A stretch of DNA of 64,000 nt. It comes from an uncultured Geobacter sp. Lineage in GTDB: Bacteria; Desulfobacterota; Desulfuromonadia; Geobacterales; Geobacteraceae. Position numbers and translations under genes: made by a program. The stretch is taken from NCBI GenBank assembly GCA_903915655.1, contig CAIWTU010000090.1, forward strand, positions 1-64,000, in the 5' to 3' direction. This document shows positions 1 to 8,010 of the stretch, in pieces. Positions within the stretch are counted from its first letter, which is position 1. Each line of letters starts with the position of its first letter. The notes beneath the pieces were generated by a model that did not search any database, was not told the origin of the DNA, and was given only the letters and a program-made list of their open reading frames with translations.

Positions 1-46
1 ATTCAGATGATGAAACTTGCCATGGTGACGACAAGCCAAGGGCTAG

Positions 47-628
47 TTGAAAAAGTTCGGTGTCTCTCATAATGGATCTACAAGTATCATTTTTAACAAC
101 TCATTAACAAGAGACTACCCACTTGTAATAGCGAGCAGCCATCTGAGGAAACCGCTTGACCTCGCTGATTTACTTGCGATACTGGAGAAGTGGGGCGCCT
201 TCGGTTCTGCTGTTACCCCCTCCAATCCTGACCACACTCCTCTCCAGCTGGGTAAGGGAGCAACAGATTCCGATATTTTCGACATGACCGGTTTTGTCTT
301 GCGAAACCAGGGAGATGTTAAGCTATCCCGTGATATGGCTACCCTCTTTATCAACAGTGCCCAGGAATATATCAAGACAATCCGTAAGGCACTGGCAGCA
401 GGAGATGCCATGGTTCTTTACCAGTCAGCGCACAAACTGAAAGGAGCTGCAGTCAATCTCTCATTACCGCAGCTCTCTGCAATTACCCGCAGGATCGAAT
501 CCATTGTAGAGGTTGGTGATATTGAAAAAGCAGGGGAATTGCTGCCGGAGTTGGAACTGCGATTTGAACAGGCGGTTGAAGCGCTGGATGAGATACTTAT
601 TACGCCTAAAGCTCAGGACGAGCAATGA
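47..628 (+). CDS. Receiver-tail plus Hpt phosphotransfer protein (N-terminus incomplete)
   Basis: The C-terminal half is a histidine phosphotransfer (Hpt) domain. Residues about 90-185 are helical and carry the H-box around AHKLKGAA, with His129 the likely phosphorylated residue. Residues 33-50 (RKPLDLADLLAILEKWG) look like the last loop and helix of a response-regulator receiver domain, but the rest of that domain is absent. The only start in this frame is a TTG at 47 directly after an in-frame TAG, with no good ribosome site. A plausible reading is that the protein is the 3' end of a hybrid kinase or receiver-Hpt protein whose upstream part is in another frame or outside the window. The role, relaying phosphate in a multistep phosphorelay, is known for the family. 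The partner is unknown. Confidence 0.6.
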   Translation: MKKFGVSHNGSTSIIFNNSLTRDYPLVIASSHLRKPLDLADLLAILEKWGAFGSAVTPSNPDHTPLQLGKGATDSDIFDMTGFVLRNQGDVKLSRDMATLFINSAQEYIKTIRKALAAGDAMVLYQSAHKLKGAAVNLSLPQLSAITRRIESIVEVGDIEKAGELLPELELRFEQAVEALDEILITPKAQDEQ

Positions 629-722
629 ACCTGGATTCGGCAGTTGAGGGCATCCTCCGTTCACCCCTGGCGCACTCCAACTGCCGTTTATAGGATCAAA
701 GCTCTGATTATCGTTTGGTTTA

Positions 723-1790
723 CTACTGTGGGCTGTCGGGGAGGTATTGCTCGAACTGTTTTTTCTCCTGTGCACAACGATAGGCCTCTTCCGGCAAAAT
801 CCTTTTGGTCTTCAGCAGGTCCAGCAAATGCTGATCCATCAGCTGCATACCGTCCTTCCTCGCAGTCTGTATGATGGAAGGGATCTGGAAGGTCTTCCCT
901 TCGCGAATAAGGTTCGCAATAGCCGGGGTTCCAACCAGAATTTCAAATGCCGCAACGCGACCCTTCCCTTCAGCTACTTTCAGTAGCTGCTGACAGACAA
1001 CACCCTTCAGAGACTCCGACAGCATGGCGCGGATCTGCTCCTGACTGTCCCTTGGGAAAACGTCAATAATGCGGTCTATTGTCTTGGACGCAGAATTGGT
1101 ATGGAGGGTGCCGAAAACCAGGTGCCCCGTCTCGGCAGCGGTCATGGCTAGGCTGATCGTCTCCAGATCACGCATTTCACCCACGAGGATAACATCAGGA
1201 TCCTCCCTGAGCGCTGCCCGGAGCGCTGCGGTAAAGCTTTCCGAGTGTTCGCCGATCTGCCTCTGGTTCAGGAGCGAGAGTTTGTTCTCATGGATAAACT
1301 CCAGCGGATCTTCCAGGGTCAGGATATGCTCCCTGCGGCTGGAATTGATCAGGTCGATCATGGCGGCCAGAGTGGTGGACTTGCCTGAACCGGTGGGGCC
1401 GGTGACCAGCACGAGACCTTTTTTAAGCATCGTCATCTTTCGCACCCCTTCGGGCAAGGCAAGTTCGTCAGCAGTCAGTATCTTGCTCGGAATCAGGCGG
1501 AAGACGGCCGACACCCCTTTGTGCTGCATCATCATATTGCCGCGGAATCTGGCTAAATCAGGAATCGAGTAGGCAAAATCGAGATCTTTTTTTGCCTCGA
1601 ATTCACTCTTCTGCTTTTCCGAGAGGATTTCATACAAAAGAGCCTCTATCTCCTCATGAGACAGAGATTTAAAATTGAGACGAACCATTTCGCCATGCAG
1701 GCGAAAGATCGGCTGCGAGCCGCTGGAAAGATGGAGATCGGAAGCCCCCTGTTCTTTCATCATCTTGAAAAGACCGTCAATTCTTGCCAT
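723..1790 (-). CDS. pilT: Type IV pilus retraction ATPase PilT
   Basis: A hexameric cytoplasmic ATPase that powers pilus disassembly and twitching. The 355-residue length is typical. Visible motifs are Walker A GPTGSGKST (131-139), the Asp box around LTLEDPLEF (157-165), Walker B DPDVILVGEMRD (197-208), the His box TGHLVFGTLHT (221-231), and the PilT signature AIANLIRE at 290-297, where canonical PilT has AIRNLIRE. The start is supported by GGAGAGG just upstream. It lies 12 bases downstream of the degenerate PilB-like gene, so the two are probably co-transcribed. A second PilT paralogue is at 42051-43211. Which of the two is the main retraction motor cannot be told from sequence. Confidence 0.93.
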   Translation of the reverse strand: MARIDGLFKMMKEQGASDLHLSSGSQPIFRLHGEMVRLNFKSLSHEEIEALLYEILSEKQKSEFEAKKDLDFAYSIPDLARFRGNMMMQHKGVSAVFRLIPSKILTADELALPEGVRKMTMLKKGLVLVTGPTGSGKSTTLAAMIDLINSSRREHILTLEDPLEFIHENKLSLLNQRQIGEHSESFTAALRAALREDPDVILVGEMRDLETISLAMTAAETGHLVFGTLHTNSASKTIDRIIDVFPRDSQEQIRAMLSESLKGVVCQQLLKVAEGKGRVAAFEILVGTPAIANLIREGKTFQIPSIIQTARKDGMQLMDQHLLDLLKTKRILPEEAYRCAQEKKQFEQYLPDSPQ

Positions 1791-1802
1791 AATGCCTCTC
1801 CA

Positions 1803-3461
1803 TTAATGCTTCACAGAAACCAGAAATTCTTCCGGCGAGATCTCGCCGGCATTTAACAGTTCGATTCCTTCCTCTAGGAGACCTCGATATCCCTTCCCCC
1901 TGAGGTAGTGCAACAGCTCGCACCCTTCCTTCGACGCGGCAAAGAGCTCCACCGTTTCGTTATTGAAAAAAATGAGATCCAGGAGGTACTTTTTCCCCTT
2001 ATATCCAGTGTAACCGCAGGCAGAACAACCTGGGGAGGTAAAATAACCTGCTGCTGGAGTTGAGTCGGAAGGGATGAGCGCCTTTTCCTTCTCTGGAGGG
2101 AAATAGCTCTTTTTACAGAGGGGGCAGAGCAATCGGACCCCCCTGAAGGATACAATCCCCTTAACATATGCAAGAACGGGATAGTTTTGCTGAAAATAGA
2201 GAAGATGCCCCAGGGTATCAGCCAGATCACGGCAGGGAATCCCGCAAAGTGCAAGTTTGCCGCGCATTGCAACCCTGACAGCCGTTTTGAAAGAGCGGCT
2301 GTCAGATACGTCCTCAAGCACCAGAATGTCCGGATCGTGTTCAAGCGCCTCGGCAACGATCGATTCCATTTCAAACGGCGGAACCTTCTGGAAGGAAATA
2401 GAGGGAAAGCGTTTTTTCCCTCGCACGGCCAGATCCCCCAGTATCATGACGGTTTTATCCGAGGTCTCGGACTCATCAAGATAAAGGTTAATGATCCGGC
2501 AGAATTCATCCCTGTTGTCTGAACTGAACAGCACAATTCCCTGCCCGACGGCAAGCAACTCCTTGAAGCTCCGCATCGTCCCTTCGGGGAGGCCCAGCTC
2601 TTTTATGCTTTCGGGAAAAGAGATATGTTTATGCATTTTCACTGTTACATAATCACCCCCCTTGCCTTTCAGGGTAAAGATCTGAAAATAAAGCTTATCC
2701 CCTTTGTAGAGGAACGCCAAGATCCCTCTCGCGCTTATCTCTGTTGCGGCTTTCAGTCTGCCCAGCTTCCTGATCTGCAGCAACAGGTCCGGGTAATAGT
2801 CAACAGACAACCTGCCGATCTCCCGGGAGGAGTCACCTCGCCTGACGATTATGGCTACCAGATCACCCAGTGGCTGGAGTGAGAGTGACGTCAGCCTGTT
2901 TCTGGTGATGTACTGAAGCATATAGTTGAGGAAGGTAGCGCCGCTGATGTCTTTATTGATGCTTTCAAGATTTTTTGCCGTGAAACAGGGGGAAGAAAAC
3001 CCAAGCGTCTTCTCAATCTCGGCGGGACCGTAGAAAAGATCCTGCATCTCGCGAAGTTCGCGGATAATGGGCATGGAGACTGTCACACTGCATCCTGTCA
3101 CCTCTTCCACAGCCTCGATCGCTGCCACGTTCAACGGATCTGCAAGGGCAATGCTTATCTCGTCACCAGTCCGGAAGATCGGAATAAGATTGAATTTACG
3201 GGCAAGCGCCGCCGGGATCAGCTTCACAGAAGCGATGTCTATCATATCTTTTTTCAGCCGGATGTATGGAATATTCAACTGGTTGGACAATGCCCAGTCG
3301 ATGTCTTCCTGTGTAACGATTCCGAGTTTAACCAGCGCTTCACCGATACGGCAGCCCGATTTTTTCTGTTCATCCAGAGCCAACCTGATGTCTTCCTCGC
3401 TTATAATATGTGACTTGAACAGTACAGAACTTATCGACCCTTCTTTGACCAGACTTTCCAT
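1803..3461 (-). CDS. PilB/GspE-like protein with degenerate ATPase core
   Basis: The architecture is that of a pilus or secretion assembly ATPase. An MshEN/T2SSE N-terminal region (about 10-150, with the typical ALVKLGIVTQEDIDWALS stretch) precedes an ATPase-like half and a C-terminal zinc-type motif with Cys446, Cys449, Cys479 and Cys482. The Walker A position (about 306-320, GQGIVLFSSDNRDEF) lacks the GPTGSGKT sequence. The Walker B region reads HDPDILVLEDVSD rather than DPDIxxVGExRD. The frame is open for all 552 residues, with a strong AGGAGGT ribosome site, so the gene appears maintained rather than decaying. I infer a non-hydrolysing PilB paralogue that may scaffold or regulate the neighbouring PilT. 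No direct evidence of function is visible. Confidence 0.8.
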   Translation of the reverse strand: MESLVKEGSISSVLFKSHIISEEDIRLALDEQKKSGCRIGEALVKLGIVTQEDIDWALSNQLNIPYIRLKKDMIDIASVKLIPAALARKFNLIPIFRTGDEISIALADPLNVAAIEAVEEVTGCSVTVSMPIIRELREMQDLFYGPAEIEKTLGFSSPCFTAKNLESINKDISGATFLNYMLQYITRNRLTSLSLQPLGDLVAIIVRRGDSSREIGRLSVDYYPDLLLQIRKLGRLKAATEISARGILAFLYKGDKLYFQIFTLKGKGGDYVTVKMHKHISFPESIKELGLPEGTMRSFKELLAVGQGIVLFSSDNRDEFCRIINLYLDESETSDKTVMILGDLAVRGKKRFPSISFQKVPPFEMESIVAEALEHDPDILVLEDVSDSRSFKTAVRVAMRGKLALCGIPCRDLADTLGHLLYFQQNYPVLAYVKGIVSFRGVRLLCPLCKKSYFPPEKEKALIPSDSTPAAGYFTSPGCSACGYTGYKGKKYLLDLIFFNNETVELFAASKEGCELLHYLRGKGYRGLLEEGIELLNAGEISPEEFLVSVKH

Positions 3462-3610
3462 CTTTACCTCCTGACATAACCATATCGGCAGAACGAAGAA
3501 TAAATTAGAGCAAAAATTCCAACCATATGCTAGCCTGTAAAAAATTCAGGTTGCGTAACGTAACACCTCTCTCAACGGAAAGGTTGCGGGATGGAGCCAC
3601 AGGAGACAGC

Positions 3611-4615
3611 ATGCAAAGAAAAGCACTGGCCCTTCTATCGGGGGGCCTCGATTCAACCCTCGCTGTAAAAGTAATGTTGGAACAGGGGATACAGGTGGAG
3701 GCCCTTAATTTTACCTCTCCTTTCTGCACCTGTACAGGAAAAAACTCCGGCTGCACATCGGAAGCGGTTCGAGTTGCAAGCGAGCTCAACGTACCGATCA
3801 AGGTAATGAATAAGGGAGAGGAGTATCTGGAGATTGTCAGAAAGCCTAAACATGGCTACGGTAAAGGTATGAATCCCTGCATCGACTGCAGGATTTTCCT
3901 GTTGCGCAAGGCTAAGGAATACATGTCCGAATGCGGTGCGGATTTCGTCATCACCGGAGAGGTGCTCGGACAGCGACCGATGAGCCAGCGCCGCAACGCA
4001 CTCGAGCTCATCGAGCGGGAAAGTGGTCTTCAGGGGCTGTTACTCCGACCTCTTTCCGCAGGGCATTTCCCTGCCACTATTCCGGAGATCGAAGGGTGGG
4101 TTGACAGGAGCAAACTCCCCTCCATCCAGGGGCGGTCGCGCAAGGAGCAGATGGAACTGGCAGCGGAACTGGAGATAACGAATTATCCCTGTCCCGCCGG
4201 CGGATGTCTCCTTACTGAACTATCTTTCATATCAAAGATAAAAGATGTCTTCGACCATAGCGAAAAATCGAATGTACGTGATTTCCAGTTATTGAAAACC
4301 GGACGACACTTCCGTATCGGAAACGAGACCAAGGTTATCATCGGCCGCGACGAGGCCGATAATGATGCTCTGGAAAGAATGGCCCGGACAGATGAAGCTG
4401 CCATACGCTGGCTCGGCGGAAGTAGCCCGCTCGGCCTGGTTATCGGAACGCTGGACGAAAGCCTTCTGGACACTGCGGCAAAGATTCTCCTCCGCTATAC
4501 AAAGGCACCCATGGGGGGGGAGTGCCAGATCGGCGTCAGGCACGAAGGCGCCGAACGAGAGATCGTAACCCTGCACGAATTTGATGAAACAAGGATAGAA
4601 GAATTGAGAATTTAG
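3611..4615 (+). CDS. PP-loop tRNA thiolation-type enzyme with NFACT-R-like C-terminus
   Basis: Start chosen at ATG 3611 because AGGAGA lies 5 bases upstream and the similarity begins there. The PP-loop SGGLDS is at residues 10-15, as in ATP pyrophosphatases that adenylate tRNA bases before sulfur insertion (ThiI/MnmA group). Two cysteine pairs, Cys90/Cys93 (NPCIDC) and Cys194/Cys199 (YPCPAGGC), could bind metal or carry sulfur. From about residue 225 (FQLLKTGRHFRIG, then KVIIGRDEADNDAL) the sequence resembles the NFACT-R (DUF814) RNA-binding module. Such proteins are often annotated as ThiI-like or 2-thiouridylase-like. The exact tRNA base modified is unknown. The gene stands alone, divergent from the PilB-like gene. 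Confidence 0.75.
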   Translation: MQRKALALLSGGLDSTLAVKVMLEQGIQVEALNFTSPFCTCTGKNSGCTSEAVRVASELNVPIKVMNKGEEYLEIVRKPKHGYGKGMNPCIDCRIFLLRKAKEYMSECGADFVITGEVLGQRPMSQRRNALELIERESGLQGLLLRPLSAGHFPATIPEIEGWVDRSKLPSIQGRSRKEQMELAAELEITNYPCPAGGCLLTELSFISKIKDVFDHSEKSNVRDFQLLKTGRHFRIGNETKVIIGRDEADNDALERMARTDEAAIRWLGGSSPLGLVIGTLDESLLDTAAKILLRYTKAPMGGECQIGVRHEGAEREIVTLHEFDETRIEELRI

Positions 4616-4646
4616 CCGAACAGCTGCAAGGGGAGGCGATAAGATT

Positions 4647-5615
4647 TCACTTGGGCTCTGTTTGCTTCTCTTCGGGTGAGATTTCCGGGTTTCCCGGCTG
4701 CACTTCTTCACCCGGAGATAACTCCCCCTGCGCTTCCGCAGCAGGCGTTGCCTCCCCTCCGGCATTCCCCGAACTACCCGATCCGGCATCGACAGCGCCG
4801 GAAATATTGGCAAAGACCTCTTCCTTCTTTATTGTCTCATCAATTTTCTTCTGCAGACCGCTGATATTCGGTTCTGCCGCCAGGGCCAGATGGTATTCGC
4901 TATCCGTCAGGATACCTTTGTTTTTCAAGAGCTTCAGGATAATGTCGGAACGTCGCACAACCTTTGCCATGTTTCTATAGGGATTGTAGGCGATGCGTGG
5001 TCCGGGGAGCATGGCCGCAAGGAAAGCGCACTCACGGGGGGTAAGGGAAGATACCGGTTTACCGAAGTAATAGCGGGCGCCGTGACCGACCCCATAAACC
5101 ATCGGCCCCAGTTCCACAACATTAAGATAAAGCTCGATGATCCGCCCCTTTGTCAGCGTCTGTTCCATCCGCTTGGCAAGGATTATTTCCTTGATCTTGC
5201 GGTTGATGCTCTTTTCCCTGGAGAGGAATAAATTTTTCGCAACCTGCTGGGTTATGGTAGAGGCGCCACGGGAAAGGCTCTTCTTTTCCAGATCATACTT
5301 GATCGCATTTTTGATTGCCTTCACATCGATCCCTTCATGCGTGTAGAACCTTGAATCTTCCGCAAGTATAACCGCCCATTTCATCTCCGGAGGAATGGAG
5401 TGCGACGGAGTCCAGTATCGGTTTTTTGGCCCGACTAAAAACGGGTGGTAGTTTCCCTTCCAATCCCTGACCTTGATCCCCATATTCATCCTGCGGTTCT
5501 TCAGGGCTTCCACCGAAGGTAAAAACAGCAGTGAAACGACGAGATAAACGCCATATAGAGCTGTCAACCCCAAAACTATCCATAATATTTTCTTCAGTCT
5601 CAAAATCGACCTCAC
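4647..5615 (-). CDS. mtgA: Monofunctional peptidoglycan glycosyltransferase (GT51)
   Basis: Polymerises lipid II into glycan strands at the outer face of the inner membrane. One transmembrane segment at about 10-32 is followed by a GT51 domain with AEDSRFYTHEGID (catalytic Glu86), GASTITQQVAKNLF (118-130) and IIELYLNVVELG. There is no transpeptidase domain, so it is the stand-alone type. The tail from about residue 265 is a low-complexity Ala/Glu/Pro/Gly stretch unusual for MtgA. The start is uncertain. The listed start is GTG with no good ribosome site. A TTG 12 bases in (LRLKKILW) is preceded by GAGG. The gene lies 15 bases downstream of pdxA. Confidence 0.85.
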   Translation of the reverse strand: MRSILRLKKILWIVLGLTALYGVYLVVSLLFLPSVEALKNRRMNMGIKVRDWKGNYHPFLVGPKNRYWTPSHSIPPEMKWAVILAEDSRFYTHEGIDVKAIKNAIKYDLEKKSLSRGASTITQQVAKNLFLSREKSINRKIKEIILAKRMEQTLTKGRIIELYLNVVELGPMVYGVGHGARYYFGKPVSSLTPRECAFLAAMLPGPRIAYNPYRNMAKVVRRSDIILKLLKNKGILTDSEYHLALAAEPNISGLQKKIDETIKKEEVFANISGAVDAGSGSSGNAGGEATPAAEAQGELSPGEEVQPGNPEISPEEKQTEPK

Positions 5616-5621
5616 ATGAGA

Positions 5622-5672
5622 GGCAGCGTTTAGCGTTTAGCCCCCTGTTTCACTGTTTCACTAAACGCTGCC
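5622..5672. repeat. Inverted repeat with AGCGTTT heptamers at pdxA 3' end
   Basis: GGCAGCGTTTAG (5622-5633) is repeated as its exact complement CTAAACGCTGCC (5661-5672). The left arm continues as a tandem heptamer AGCGTTT AGCGTTT AG. The element supplies the last codons and stop of pdxA. Related heptamer elements occur at 47206 and 52136. Confidence 0.75.
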
Positions 5673-6664
5673 TTTATAATTGCCATCTGTGCAGCCATCC
5701 TGATGGCTGCCACCATGCTCGCTTCGGAAGCAGTGCCGGTACCGGCGAGGTTGTATGCAGTCCCATGATCAACGGATGTTCTGATAATCGGCAAACCAAG
5801 TGTTATATTAACCCCATCGTCGAAATGGAGCAGTTTCAAGGGTATCAACCCCTGGTCATGGTACATGCATACTACCGCATCATATTCCCCCCGGGCAGCA
5901 AAATGGAACAGGGTGTCGGCCGACAAGGGACCGACTGCATCGATACCTTTCCCACACGCAGCAGCAACAGCGGGCGCTATCGCAGTCTCCTCCTCTCTGC
6001 CGAACAACCCTCCCTCACCAGAGTGGGGATTCAATGCCAGGACAGCCAGCCGCGGGTTCTTCTTGAAATATCGGTGGACGCCCCGGTGGGTCGTCATGAT
6101 GGTGGAGAGGACTTTCTCGAAGGTCACCAGGCCTGGCACTGCGGCGAGTGGCTCATGAATCGTCACGAGGGTAACACGCAGAGTGTCCCCAGCCAGCATC
6201 ATCACATATTCTCCGGCACCGGTCAACTCGGCAAGAAGTTCCGTATGCCCCGGGTATTTATGTCCGGCCCTGTTCAGTGACTCCTTGCTGATCGGTGCGG
6301 TCGCCATAGCTGTCGCACTTCCGCACAGACAAAGGCGTACGGCCTCGCTTATATAGCTGAAAACCGCATCCCCCGCTGCCCGCGAGGGGGAACCGAACTC
6401 CATATCAGCCCCGGCAAGGGTTGAGAGCGGGTAGAGAGAGATCACCTCATCCGGCATATCAAGCGGCAGGAGACCCGAGGATGAAATCTCCAGCCTGAGC
6501 GGTACGCCTGTAACAGCAAGCGCACGTTCCATGGAAACCGGGTCGCCCAGCACCAGTGGCCGGCAGACACGACGTATATCCGCCACTGCCAGAGCCTTTG
6601 CAATGACCTCCGGCCCCACCCCTGCAGGATCTCCCATGGTCACGGCAATAATTGGTTTTTCCAT
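5630..6664 (-). CDS. pdxA: 4-hydroxythreonine-4-phosphate dehydrogenase
   Basis: NAD-dependent oxidation and decarboxylation of 4-phosphohydroxy-L-threonine in pyridoxal 5'-phosphate synthesis. The 344-residue protein begins with the family hallmark IAVTMGDPAGVGPEV. It contains APISKESLNRAGHKYPGHTE (metal-binding His region) and YHDQGLIPLKLLHFDDGVN, followed by IIRTSVDHGTAYNLAGTG, all characteristic of PdxA. GGAAGGAAA lies just upstream of the ATG. The last residues (SETVKQGAKR) are encoded inside an inverted repeat, so the C-terminus may have been altered by that element. It is followed 15 bases later by mtgA. Confidence 0.95.
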   Translation of the reverse strand: MEKPIIAVTMGDPAGVGPEVIAKALAVADIRRVCRPLVLGDPVSMERALAVTGVPLRLEISSSGLLPLDMPDEVISLYPLSTLAGADMEFGSPSRAAGDAVFSYISEAVRLCLCGSATAMATAPISKESLNRAGHKYPGHTELLAELTGAGEYVMMLAGDTLRVTLVTIHEPLAAVPGLVTFEKVLSTIMTTHRGVHRYFKKNPRLAVLALNPHSGEGGLFGREEETAIAPAVAAACGKGIDAVGPLSADTLFHFAARGEYDAVVCMYHDQGLIPLKLLHFDDGVNITLGLPIIRTSVDHGTAYNLAGTGTASEASMVAAIRMAAQMAIIKAAFSETVKQGAKR

Positions 6665-6714
6665 CGTTTCCTTCCTTTCACAGTCAGAGACCAGACAGAC
6701 CCCTAACCGTCAGG

Positions 6715-6741
6715 TTGACAAAAGAAAAGATAATGTATAAT
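6715..6741 (+). promoter_or_regulatory. Possible sigma-70 promoter pointing into rpoH antisense
   Basis: TTGACA (6715-6720) and TATAAT (6736-6741) are both exact consensus hexamers on the plus strand, but the spacer is 15 rather than 17 bases. No gene follows on this strand until ilvE. Confidence 0.35.
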
Positions 6742-6750
6742 ACCTCTCCA

Positions 6751-6789
6751 GAAAAACGGCAAGCCCCATCTTTCTTCAATGGGGCTTGC
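6751..6789 (-). terminator. Rho-independent terminator of rpoH
   Basis: Read on the minus strand, an 11-bp stem GCAAGCCCCAT/ATGGGGCTTGC (arms 6779-6789 and 6759-6769) is closed by a short loop and followed by a T-run at 6752-6756. It lies about 100 bases after the rpoH stop. Confidence 0.85.
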
Positions 6790-6887
6790 TGCGGAACAGA
6801 GCTACTCCGGACATCAATGAGGTGCTGACCAAATGCCATCCCTGCAGTTGCTGGTCACCACGCGAAAAGAGAGTTTCCTGATGTAAA

Positions 6888-7739
6888 CTACCTGGCTGCC
6901 GTCAGCACGACCGGTGCAAGAAAGGTCTTAACCTTCTTCAGTGCCCCTTCTTCTATCTGGCGAACCCTCTCTCGGGATATTGCGAAGCGGTCGGCGATTT
7001 CCTGAAGCGTCAGAGGGTCATCAGCCGTCACCCGGTTCTCGATTATAAAGCGCTCCTTCTCATTGAGACGACCCATGGCCAGTGAGACATTACGCTCCAG
7101 TTGGGATGCCTCCTGAAAATCAGCCAGCAAGTCCTCCTGGTTTTTACGACCGTCAGGCAGATTGTTCAGCAACGAGAAACCTTCTCCGTCAAGACCTTCA
7201 CTGTCAAGAGAATAGTCACCGCGAAGTCTCTGGTCCATTTCGGCTATTTCCGATTCCTTGACCCCCAGAACCCTCGATACTTCCGGGATGTCATCCTCAC
7301 CAAACAGGTTTTTTATTGCATTTTTCGTCTGATTCAACTTGAAAAAGAGTTTCTTCTGGGCCTGGGTCGTCCCTATTTTTAAAAGGCTCCAGGCCGAAAT
7401 TATATAGTTCTGAATGTAGGCCCGGATCCACCAGACAGCATAGGATATGAGACGATAGCCTTTGTAGGGATTGAACTTGCGCACCGCCATCATAAGTCCG
7501 ACGTTCCCTTCCTGGATAAGGTCGAGCATTCTTATCCCGTAGGAACGATATTCCCCGGCAATTTTAACCACAAAGCGAAGGTTTGAGGTAATCAGCTTAT
7601 GGGCCGAATCAAGGTCTTTTTCTTCATAAAACTTGACCGCAAGATTGTACTCCTCTTCTGGGGAAATTAATGCAAATTTCCTTATTTCAGAAAGATAAAG
7701 GCCCATACTCTCAGCAACAACCGGAACGGTGGTGTTCAT
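6888..7739 (-). CDS. rpoH: Heat-shock sigma factor RpoH (sigma-32)
   Basis: Start placed at ATG 7739 because AGGAGGT sits 9 bases upstream and the family begins there. A 27-residue extension further upstream would run through the CIRCE operator. The 283-residue protein has region 2 (DLIQEGNVGLMMAVRKFNP, then SYAVWWIRAYIQNYI) and a C-terminal region 4 helix-turn-helix (LTLQEIADRFAISRERVRQ). The intervening QTKNAIKNLF segment corresponds to the RpoH box area. It directs RNA polymerase to heat-shock promoters. Its own promoter overlaps a perfect CIRCE element, so HrcA probably represses it. It ends at a strong terminator and is transcribed alone. Confidence 0.93.
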   Translation of the reverse strand: MNTTVPVVAESMGLYLSEIRKFALISPEEEYNLAVKFYEEKDLDSAHKLITSNLRFVVKIAGEYRSYGIRMLDLIQEGNVGLMMAVRKFNPYKGYRLISYAVWWIRAYIQNYIISAWSLLKIGTTQAQKKLFFKLNQTKNAIKNLFGEDDIPEVSRVLGVKESEIAEMDQRLRGDYSLDSEGLDGEGFSLLNNLPDGRKNQEDLLADFQEASQLERNVSLAMGRLNEKERFIIENRVTADDPLTLQEIADRFAISRERVRQIEEGALKKVKTFLAPVVLTAAR

Positions 7740-7803
7740 TAGCAAAATACCTCCTCGACGTAAGACTCCATTATTGCTGCAATTAGTACCGCAGACAGAT
7801 TTG

Positions 7804-7830
7804 TTAGCACTCCCCATCAATGAGTGCTAA
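7804..7830 (-). promoter_or_regulatory. CIRCE operator (HrcA binding site)
   Basis: TTAGCACTC (7804-7812), 9 spacer bases, GAGTGCTAA (7822-7830): both arms match the CIRCE consensus exactly, with the standard 9-base spacing. It lies 4 bases downstream of the rpoH -10 hexamer, overlapping the expected transcription start. Confidence 0.95.
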
Positions 7831-7834
7831 CTGG

Positions 7835-7863
7835 AGTGTAGCAAGAAAAGCATAAAATTTCAA
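7835..7863 (-). promoter_or_regulatory. Sigma-70 promoter of rpoH
   Basis: Minus-strand TTGAAA (7863-7858), a 17-base spacer and TACACT (7840-7835). Each hexamer matches the consensus at 4 or more positions, the spacing is ideal, and the CIRCE element follows directly. Confidence 0.75.
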
Positions 7864-8010
7864 TTGCAAATTATTATCAGGACTACCTGTCAACTCCCCT
7901 CTGCCGCAGCAGAAACCGCTTAAAAACCCTTGCCCGACCACGGTAATATATGATAAGTGTATCGGTGTTTAATCAGGTTGGAAACTTAGCGCAAATGGAG
8001 GAACCGGCAG

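Noticed and set aside
7930-7956. ilvE promoter (TTGCCC with TATGAT or TGATAA)
   Set aside because: Spacers of 13-15 bases and weak hexamers; not convincing.
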